NCBI GenBank assembly: GCA_003151275.1
Contig: PLXC01000092.1
Location: forward strand, 1 to 11,235
Reading direction: 5' to 3'
Source: Candidatus Melainabacteria bacterium
Lineage (GTDB): Bacteria > Cyanobacteriota > Vampirovibrionia > Obscuribacterales > Obscuribacteraceae
DNA: 11,235 bases
The stretch's first letter is position 1. Each line of letters begins with the position of its first letter. The notes under the pieces were generated by a model, which saw only the letters and a program-made list of their open reading frames with translations, searched no databases and was not told the DNA's origin. Positions 5,753-11,235 of this stretch are shown here, in pieces. The position numbers were made by a program, and so were the translations under genes.

Positions 5753-6931
5753 ATGCCGCAAAGAAATTTATTTTTCATCGCCTTTGTGTCTTGGATATTA
5801 CTAGTTGCGCTCATCACGCCGGTGATTGCAATGGATGGCGAGAAGAGTGCCTCATCTTCGTCAACCAAACTTGGGGCACGACAAACAGCGGATGTAAAAC
5901 GTCAGGATTTAGAAATTTTGGAAAGCTGGGTTAATGAGCTAAACGACTCCGTGAAGGTCATTTGGGAATATCAAAATTCTAGTAAATTGGTCCTCGACAA
6001 CATTCATTTATCGGAAAGGTTGGTCTACGGAATTGACGAAAAGATAAAAGACCTTAGCAGATACGCACTCAGCGCTGCAGAAAAAACACGACTTGCTAAT
6101 GCAATGGATAACATGACACACCAAGCCGCATTCTTCTACCAACAACATTCTCTTGATGAAATAAGAAAGCGTCAAAAGACTGACTTATTCCAAAAGAAGG
6201 CAGAACCAATAAGTCGTTCGGAGAAAGCGCCAGTATTGTTAGAAAGCTCGTCAGAAGCTGAGTTAGACAAAGTAGACGAACATTCGAAAATTCCTGCATA
6301 TATGAGTGCTCTTAACGGCAATCCAACTAACGGAAGGACCTACGCGTTATCCGTCGAAGATTTAAAATACGGACAAGTGCAGGTTCAGAGGATGCTTACA
6401 GACAGACCCGAAATGGCCAGGTATATTCGCAAAGGTGACGCAATCTGGAATTGGTGTTCTCGTCAATATGCCGGCGAATGCACGGGTTCGAAGTACTTTT
6501 GGTCGCCAAATGAGGAAGACAATGATGGATTAATAGGTTGGCACAGTGTTCCATACCTTGGTCGCCCCGGTTCAGTAACGGTTGGACAAAAATACAACAT
6601 GTCGCGTGATGGTGAAAAATTATGGTCGGTAGCTATTTTCGAACTCTTCAATTTACGTAATGATGCCACATTTTTAGCCTGGGACCGGCACGCTTCATTC
6701 AGCAAAATCAACCAACATGAACGTGTCAAACAATGCGTTTGGCTTGAATACGAGACCACGAAGCAACTAACTCAATTTTATAAGAAGTACTGGATGCCCC
6801 ATTCTAAAAGGTTGCATTTAAATAACACGCATGCCTGGTATTGGTATGTTGGAATACCTACCACTTTCGATGAATGGTTTAAAAAAATGCCGAAAGATTC
6901 TCAATATCTCAAGCATTACGGCGGTTATTGA
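5753..6931 (+). CDS. Secreted protein of unknown function with a conserved-looking C-terminal core
   Basis: A 392-residue protein with a signal peptide (residues 1-26: MPQRN, then FFIAFVSWILLVALITPVIA, cleavage likely after VIA). Residues about 45-180 are charged and helical, suggesting a coiled region. Residues about 210-390 are rich in Trp, Tyr and Phe and look like a compact domain, with stretches IRKGDAIWNWCSRQYAGEC (225-243), LWSVAIFELFNLRNDATF (290-307) and a Tyr/Trp-rich WYWYVGIP (362-369). Cys235 and Cys243 could pair. No HExxH or other known catalytic signature is visible; Glu297 within the FELFN motif is a candidate functional residue only by its setting. GAGGG (5745-5749) is only three bases before the ATG, but the signal peptide supports this start. 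It stands alone on its strand with a terminator-like hairpin after it. I do not recognise the family. Confidence 0.7.
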   Translation: MPQRNLFFIAFVSWILLVALITPVIAMDGEKSASSSSTKLGARQTADVKRQDLEILESWVNELNDSVKVIWEYQNSSKLVLDNIHLSERLVYGIDEKIKDLSRYALSAAEKTRLANAMDNMTHQAAFFYQQHSLDEIRKRQKTDLFQKKAEPISRSEKAPVLLESSSEAELDKVDEHSKIPAYMSALNGNPTNGRTYALSVEDLKYGQVQVQRMLTDRPEMARYIRKGDAIWNWCSRQYAGECTGSKYFWSPNEEDNDGLIGWHSVPYLGRPGSVTVGQKYNMSRDGEKLWSVAIFELFNLRNDATFLAWDRHASFSKINQHERVKQCVWLEYETTKQLTQFYKKYWMPHSKRLHLNNTHAWYWYVGIPTTFDEWFKKMPKDSQYLKHYGGY

Positions 6932-6950
6932 ACAATGCAAATCAAGTGTC

Positions 6951-6978
6951 ACATAATCCATATTATGTTTTCTTTTGT
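6951..6978 (+). terminator. Terminator-like hairpin after the secreted orphan gene
   Basis: ACATAAT (6951-6957) and ATTATGT (6962-6968) form a perfect 7-bp stem with a four-base loop, directly followed by TTTCTTTTG. The position, 20 bases after the stop at 6931, fits a Rho-independent terminator. The stem is AT-rich and therefore weak, and the T-run is interrupted by a C. Confidence 0.4.
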
Positions 6979-7099
6979 TGGACAAGCCACTATCAGTGGT
7001 GGCACCTTGTTTGATCAACAGAAGTTCTGTTCGCAGCTTAACTACAAGCCCGTCTAATGTTCGATTGCCCTATCCGGCTAGTTGTGGCAGACTGTAATT

Positions 7100-7474
7100 A
7101 TGTCATTGAATTGGATACGGACTATTGAGGAGCGCATAAAGTGGTTGCTTAGGGGAATGACCCAAAGCCGTGCCGAAGCTCAACGCGATTTAGCCAGGCT
7201 AACTGCTCTGAACGAGAGCGTTAAGGAAGCTCTTAAGGAGACAGCCGAAAAGGGCTCCTCGGATTCGGTTCATCATATTCGCCCAGTCGAAATAGAGGCG
7301 GAATTGGCAAAATTGAAAATAGACATGTCGCGTGGTTTCGATCGAGGAACTGGCTTGGGAGGTGGTTCAGACCCATTCTCTCCAGCACGCGTTCCCTGTC
7401 GGACTCTACCGACCAATGGTTCTGGAGAAGTTGCTTTGCCTCTTCCTGAATCTGAAGCAGAAAATGAACCATAA
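7100..7474 (+). CDS. Small helical hypothetical protein
   Basis: A 124-residue protein without a signal peptide and with no recognised family. Residues about 1-50 are strongly amphipathic (SLNWIRTIEERIKWLLRG, then SRAEAQRDLARLTALN and the charged run up to ALKET), likely one or two long helices or a coiled coil. Residues 50-80 are less regular, and from about 84 a glycine/proline-rich, probably disordered tail follows. The frame starts at a TTG (7082), but the ATG at 7100 is preferred. Neither has a visible ribosome site. The quality of the first 80 residues supports a real gene; the tail may be out of frame relative to the original. It lies 98 bases before the TPR gene on the same strand and could share a transcript. 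Confidence 0.45.
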   Translation: MSLNWIRTIEERIKWLLRGMTQSRAEAQRDLARLTALNESVKEALKETAEKGSSDSVHHIRPVEIEAELAKLKIDMSRGFDRGTGLGGGSDPFSPARVPCRTLPTNGSGEVALPLPESEAENEP

Positions 7475-7572
7475 CTGGCATTACCAGTCGCTCATGAGCA
7501 TCATTTTTAGTAGTGCGTGACGTATTACAGGGAATAATTGCATTGTGCATCGTGAGTTAAAGACCAAATAAA

Positions 7573-8673
7573 ATGTCATGGATTGATCATCAACCCGACG
7601 GTTCGATACGCGACTATAAGCTGTTGCGGCATGGCAAGAGTCTTCCCAGCCAGGAAGCGCGCGCCTTAAAGCGGAAGGTGGCGCTAGAGCCTAATGATGT
7701 CCGCAGCAGGCTATTTTTGTTAGGCTATCTGGAAAATAATCGACCCAACAGCGCTGCCTATGCGAATAATTTGATTTGGTTTATCGATAATCGGCCAAAC
7801 GACATCATTCACGAATTTGTTCGCTCAAGAGACACTTTACTTTTCCGAAAAGCGAAAAAACGCTGGCTGCGCCAGGTCCGGTTAAATCCGAACAACACAA
7901 GAATTTTATATAACGCGGCCAGATTTTGCCAAGGTTGGTGTCTCAATGATTCGGTGAAGTTTCTGAAACGAGCTTCGCAACTATCTCCCGAGAGCGAGGA
8001 CTACGCTCTAGAACTGGCACAGGTCTACAGTCGGATGGCGGGTAAGTATTCACCGAGAAAAAACAGAGCACTGGCACGAAAGAGTGTAGAGCAGATAAAG
8101 ATAGCCATTGACTGCTACGCAATTAGAAACCATGAGCATTCGTACTTACTTCAGTACTTTGACTTTGAAGTGTTGCGGTTTGCGGAAGTTGCACTTGCTC
8201 AGGGACTACTTGACGAAGCAAACGAACTGGGGCAGATCTTGTTGAAACGCAAAGCGCTCGACAAGCAAAGAATTCCCCCAAAGGTACTCAAGCAATACGC
8301 GCCGCAATATCATCGTTCGAGCAATTTTGGAAATTCTATTCTCGGAAGAGTCGCGCTTGTCAGAGGAGACGCGAAAACAGCGAAGAGGTATCTGTCACGA
8401 ATGATCTTGGTTTCAGCCGATTGGTTTGCCGACTGGAAGCTTGCACAGCAATTATTACAAGCGGGCGAAGCTGAACTAGTAGCAGAGTATGTGGAACATT
8501 GCCGGCGGTTTTGGCAGCAGATAGTAAACGATCTTCAAAAAGGGCTGCCGAATCGCACAGGATATCTTCCAGCTACTCTAGAACAAGCGGTCGATTGGGA
8601 AAAGAAAACGAGCAGTTGGATCAATCAGATCAAGCGGGGACGACATCCGCAGTTCGATCGATGTGATTGCTAA
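7573..8673 (+). CDS. Cytoplasmic TPR-like repeat protein
   Basis: A 366-residue protein with no signal peptide or membrane segment, made of helical repeats. Residues 28-55 (LKRKVALEPNDVRSRLFLLG), 60-80 (ANNLIWFIDNRPNDIIHEF), 92-140 (with the NPNN turn and ILYNAARFCQG, then LKRASQLSPESEDYALELAQ) and 255-310 (LGRVALVRGDAKTAKRYLSR) show the small-large residue spacing and the P-N/D turns of tetratricopeptide repeats. The order of motifs resembles a group of uncharacterised bacterial TPR-like proteins in which a P-D-x-x-A-R-L-x-L-L-G segment is followed by a L-I-W-x-I-x-N-x-P segment; this is from memory. Such repeats bind other proteins; no partner can be named. No clear Shine-Dalgarno precedes the ATG. 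It converges on the minus-strand gene ending at 8697, only 23 bases away. Confidence 0.75.
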   Translation: MSWIDHQPDGSIRDYKLLRHGKSLPSQEARALKRKVALEPNDVRSRLFLLGYLENNRPNSAAYANNLIWFIDNRPNDIIHEFVRSRDTLLFRKAKKRWLRQVRLNPNNTRILYNAARFCQGWCLNDSVKFLKRASQLSPESEDYALELAQVYSRMAGKYSPRKNRALARKSVEQIKIAIDCYAIRNHEHSYLLQYFDFEVLRFAEVALAQGLLDEANELGQILLKRKALDKQRIPPKVLKQYAPQYHRSSNFGNSILGRVALVRGDAKTAKRYLSRMILVSADWFADWKLAQQLLQAGEAELVAEYVEHCRRFWQQIVNDLQKGLPNRTGYLPATLEQAVDWEKKTSSWINQIKRGRHPQFDRCDC

Positions 8674-8696
8674 AGTGAAATGAACCATAACCTCTG

Positions 8697-9464
8697 TTAT
8701 CGGACATACCGTGGATCGGGTGGACTATCTGGATCGTAATTGAAGAGATCATCAGGCAGAGGCTGATTAACAGCGACTTCAGTGTAATTGTATTCAAGAT
8801 AAAACTGCTGTCCGGCACATTTTTTCTTGATTGGAATTTGCATTGAAGGTTGCCTCATCTGTTCAAGCATCGCTGCGCGTTGAGCATTGACGGCTTCTGT
8901 AATTCCAGTTAGCGTTCGCAAGCGACGAACGACAAAGTCTTCTTTGCTTACCCAAGCTTCTTTATCGTCAGGCTCCTCTGTCGATCCAACCAAGTGATAG
9001 CAGCAAAAGTTGCCGATATTTTCATCGCTGAGCATCTTAATATCTCGCATGGTTGTCCATTCCCCCCTGTACTCTAGGCGCTCAGCCAGGAACAAATTTG
9101 AAATCATTGCAACAGACATTGAAGACACACCGAACGCGCCCGCCACAGCACTCACCAATTCATAGTGTCTTAGTTTGCCTAAAAACCACATGTGCGATTG
9201 GTCGCCATTTGACCAAACAACACTCTCATTAGCCGGTTCATCTTTGCCAAAGTGGGGGTGCCAAGAACGCCATTCAAAGCGCATGTTATTTGGCTTGGCA
9301 AAAAACGTTTTGAACTCAAGCGAAGTCTGCCCGATTGGAGGCACCCTATCAACTGTGCCAACATCGGAATAAGATTCCATGCTTGCATAGGTATCAATGA
9401 CCTTATTCAGAATATGTTCCGGAGTCATCCCAACCTTTGGTTGCCTAAGCTGCCAGTGCCGCAT
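8697..9464 (-). CDS. LolA-like / outer-membrane lipoprotein-sorting-type protein lacking a signal peptide
   Basis: A 255-residue protein. The start of the domain (VIDTYASMESYSDVGTV), the FFAKPNNMRFEW strand pair and the closing LPDDLFNYDPD are typical of the half-barrel LolA/LppX-like fold that binds lipid or lipoprotein acyl chains in the periplasm. Unlike its relatives, it begins directly with the domain and has no signal peptide; a stop lies two codons upstream of the first ATG in the same frame. An internal ATG at residue 13 (9428) has AAAGG five bases upstream and may be the true start. It follows the secreted Cys-rich gene by 27 bases and is probably co-transcribed. It may be exported in complex with a partner, be cytoplasmic, or have lost its signal by mutation. 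Adjacent Cys residues occur in GNFCCYH. Confidence 0.6.
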   Translation of the reverse strand: MRHWQLRQPKVGMTPEHILNKVIDTYASMESYSDVGTVDRVPPIGQTSLEFKTFFAKPNNMRFEWRSWHPHFGKDEPANESVVWSNGDQSHMWFLGKLRHYELVSAVAGAFGVSSMSVAMISNLFLAERLEYRGEWTTMRDIKMLSDENIGNFCCYHLVGSTEEPDDKEAWVSKEDFVVRRLRTLTGITEAVNAQRAAMLEQMRQPSMQIPIKKKCAGQQFYLEYNYTEVAVNQPLPDDLFNYDPDSPPDPRYVR

Positions 9465-9491
9465 ACTCTACATGAAAATGGATCATAATAT

Positions 9492-10520
9492 CTATTCTCG
9501 GACTTTGTCGAGCAGACGCATTCTTCTTCGAAGATCTGCACGCTTCATAAGATATACGTTTCGAGGAATTCCTCCGGATCCAACGATCATTAGTGGAAAT
9601 GGATAACCAGATTTCAGACTTGGTACAAAGGTCCAATGCAGTACATGGACTAATCCATCTGAAGAAAGTGCTGAATGTTCGTAAAGTAAGGCATTTCCGC
9701 CATAATCACTGATCAGCCTGGTCATAGCTGAAGATGGGATAGGAAGAGCGTTCGTGAGAAAATCAAACTTCATCAATCCTGAGTCACGCCTGTAAGAGAA
9801 ACTGTATCCCACTGACTTTGTGTCCTCTATTTGCTCTTTCTCAGTCGGAGTAAAATGCCAAACGCCCAAGCATGAAGCAGCTTTATCCACATTTTCCATT
9901 TCCTGATTGCATAAGTGAATTTCCTTTGCATCGTTGAGCTTATTGTCCAAAATTTGTGTAATCTGTTCTTTGTTATTCGAACAGATCAATAGTCCAGGAG
10001 CAGCCAAACAAATGTATTTCTCAGAGATTGGGTCGGTTGGGTAGCTGTGAAATTTGACAAACTTATAGACTCGTTGTCCGTTTATCTCAAATTTGGCATC
10101 GGCGTATCGACGCATTGTTGCTGAAAGCAATGAGTCTCGATGGTGATTACTAGTCAAAATGCCGAAGGCGCAATATTTTGTCGTTTCAGGTTCAGCGGGT
10201 TCACCACTAAATGAATAAGCGCACCATGAGACATCTTCGGGTTTGATCCAGCGTACAGTTTTCCATGGTGCATTATCTGGAGGCCACAGCAACGGAGCAA
10301 CCATGGCGAATTCGAACATCGATTCAGGATCAATCGGTTGACAATTTTCTCTGTAATAGGTAAGTGGAGACTTTATAACAGTCAGATTTAGTGCCGTTTT
10401 TGGAAGCAAATTTTCGATGTTTTGAATAGTAAAAACCCTATCGCTAGGGAGCGGAGAGGCTTGCGCATCAACACGACACAACAGAAACATTATTGCAACG
10501 AGCAGCTTACGTTTATTCAT
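9492..10520 (-). CDS. Secreted cysteine-containing protein of unknown function
   Basis: A 342-residue protein with a signal peptide (MNKRKLLVAIMFLLCRVDAQA, likely cleaved before SPLPS). The mature part carries seven Cys (60, 100, 117, 171, 180, 204, 217), enough for several disulphides. The segment around 147-190 (VYKFVKFHSYP, then KYICLAAPGLLICSNNKEQI) alternates beta strands and a short helix, as in proteins of the DUF3352 type, but this is weak and no family is assigned. The ATG at 10520 is chosen for the signal peptide; no strong ribosome site precedes it. It is the first gene of a probable two-gene unit with the LolA-like gene 27 bases downstream. An extracytoplasmic partner or substrate of that protein is a reasonable inference, nothing more. 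Confidence 0.7.
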   Translation of the reverse strand: MNKRKLLVAIMFLLCRVDAQASPLPSDRVFTIQNIENLLPKTALNLTVIKSPLTYYRENCQPIDPESMFEFAMVAPLLWPPDNAPWKTVRWIKPEDVSWCAYSFSGEPAEPETTKYCAFGILTSNHHRDSLLSATMRRYADAKFEINGQRVYKFVKFHSYPTDPISEKYICLAAPGLLICSNNKEQITQILDNKLNDAKEIHLCNQEMENVDKAASCLGVWHFTPTEKEQIEDTKSVGYSFSYRRDSGLMKFDFLTNALPIPSSAMTRLISDYGGNALLYEHSALSSDGLVHVLHWTFVPSLKSGYPFPLMIVGSGGIPRNVYLMKRADLRRRMRLLDKVRE

Positions 10521-10569
10521 GACTGAATTCTATTCGGAATACGCAAAATAGATGTCTTGAACCCACAGT

Positions 10570-10728
10570 TTAGGTATTGTTGCTCAACGGGCTACGCATC
10601 TCAGGAGTCCAGAAGCGCCTCACGCCAATCGAAATCAAGCGAACATAATTACGCTCATCAGATTCTTGAATGAGAATGCATGCCACTATATTCGGTGACG
10701 GCTTGCCGCCGTGGTTCCCGACTTTCAT
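10570..10728 (-). CDS. Small ORF of 52 residues, possibly the tail of a lost gene
   Basis: From an ATG at 10728 the minus strand encodes 52 residues, including PNIVACILIQESDERNYVRL then ISIGVRRFWTPEM, ending 49 bases before the secreted Cys-rich gene starts. The amino-acid pattern (alternating hydrophobics, balanced charge) looks protein-like. The frame is open upstream for a further 22 codons (reading GLFRTTESSLK just before the ATG) without another good start, so this may be the C-terminal remnant of a larger gene rather than a complete small protein. No ribosome site is evident and no family is recognised. Confidence 0.35.
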   Translation of the reverse strand: MKVGNHGGKPSPNIVACILIQESDERNYVRLISIGVRRFWTPEMRSPLSNNT

Positions 10729-10886
10729 CTTTAGAGAACTTTCTGTAGTACGGAATAGCCCACAATCGAGACTAAATACTGGTTAGCACTTGAGTTATCA
10801 TAACAGTGTAGGATTGAAAAACGTCAAGGGTGATCTATGTCCAACAATCCGTATCTAAATGAAGATCATAAGGAGGCTTGGTAAGT
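10729..10886. other. Intergenic region before the right-edge gene
   Basis: No intact gene is seen here. The left part overlaps the open upstream extension of the 52-residue minus-strand frame. Further right, TTGAAA (10814-10819) and TATGTC (10836-10841) with a 16-base spacer form a weak candidate promoter toward the right-edge gene. A strong AGGAGG (10871-10876) ends the region. Confidence 0.3.
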
Positions 10887-11235
10887 GTGAAAGTATTGCC
10901 GCTCCTTTCATGCGGGTTTCTTTTGGGACTGTCGGGCTTTGCGCAGGATTCCCAAAACAAATCAGCTTCGTTTCCAAAATCAATTCAAGATACCTCATCG
11001 CAGCAGAGAGCTTTAATTACACCGTCCCGCACGACACCCAGTCAGCTTGATGGCTTTGACACGACTGCAGCACAGCGATTCGCCTGGAAGGCTTGGGAGC
11101 GTCGAGTATTCAAAGCTGTAAACGACCGTTTTAAGATGAGCATGCGCCGCGAGTTCAGGTTCTACCCATATCTCGTTGCAATCGCGGATTACTCTGTAAC
11201 AAAACAAGGACGCATCATCAATGTGCAAATATCGC
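10887..11235 (+). CDS. Secreted protein with the start of a TonB_C-like domain, cut by the window edge
   Basis: From a GTG at 10887 the frame stays open for 116 codons to the end of the window. The start is well supported: AAGGAGG (10870-10876) lies ten bases upstream, and the first residues form a signal peptide (VKVLPLLSCGFLLGLSGFAQ, with cleavage near FAQ; Cys9 lies inside the hydrophobic core, so a lipobox is unlikely). After a Ser/Thr/Gln-rich linker (about 22-52), residues 58-116 read as helix AWKAWERRVFKAVNDRFKM and then strands LVAIADYSVTKQGRIINVQI. This is the order at the beginning of a TonB C-terminal domain as found in stand-alone energy-transducer-like proteins. The ATG at 10859 opens a different frame that closes at 11050 and is not preferred. 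The C-terminal half is outside the window. Confidence 0.65.
   Translation, partial: MKVLPLLSCGFLLGLSGFAQDSQNKSASFPKSIQDTSSQQRALITPSRTTPSQLDGFDTTAAQRFAWKAWERRVFKAVNDRFKMSMRREFRFYPYLVAIADYSVTKQGRIINVQIS

Noticed and set aside
6987..6999. Short hairpin CCACT-ATC-AGTGG downstream of the orphan secreted gene.
   Set aside because: Five base pairs and no T-run; the AT-rich hairpin just upstream is the better terminator candidate.
7063..7085. GATTGCCCTATCCGGC before the small helical protein as a sixth copy of the upstream repeat.
   Set aside because: Only ATTGCCC and a loose TATCC-GC match remain after gaps; this is within chance for such a short, C-rich motif.
9175..9606. Several plus-strand open frames opposite the LolA-like and Cys-rich genes.
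   Set aside because: They are shadows of minus-strand genes with recognisable folds or signal peptides.

Overview
The window looks like chromosomal accessory DNA from a diderm (Gram-negative-type) bacterium. Base composition is moderate, near or slightly under half GC by eye. Most proteins carry export signals (one a probable lipoprotein), and there are periplasm-type domains: PDZ, TPR, TonB C-terminal-like and LolA-like. Shine-Dalgarno sites vary from strong to absent. The mix of a bacterial matrixin, TonB_C-like and TPR proteins is compatible with the non-photosynthetic cyanobacterial relatives (Melainabacteria/Obscuribacterales-like) or another large-genome environmental phylum. That placement is a guess; no rRNA or marker gene is present.

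Left part (1-1521): a leader region with a leftward promoter, then a sigma70-type promoter whose spacer is an 11-bp tandem repeat. It drives a complete P4-type tyrosine integrase with all catalytic residues. This suggests the left edge of an integrated element; no attachment site can be proven.

Middle part (1522-7474), all on the plus strand: a secreted PDZ-TPR protein, a frameshifted DUF1871-like gene missing from ordinary ORF calls, a matrixin-type metalloprotease lipoprotein with two TonB_C-like domains, a small secreted protein followed by decayed sequence, a secreted orphan protein and a small cytoplasmic helical protein. Five copies of a short repeat (core ATCATTGCCCCCGAT, then AAATCCGCA) lie just upstream of the first four of these units. 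This is the most unusual structure in the window.

Right part (7573-11235): a cytoplasmic TPR-like protein converges on a minus-strand pair, a secreted cysteine-rich protein followed closely by a LolA-like protein that lacks a signal peptide. A 52-residue minus-strand ORF precedes the pair. At the right edge a GTG-started secreted protein with the beginning of a TonB_C-like domain runs out of the window.

Functionally the region reads as cell-envelope or secreted accessory proteins beside an integrase, with at least one and probably two decayed genes. No complete defence, secretion or biosynthetic system can be demonstrated from the sequence alone.
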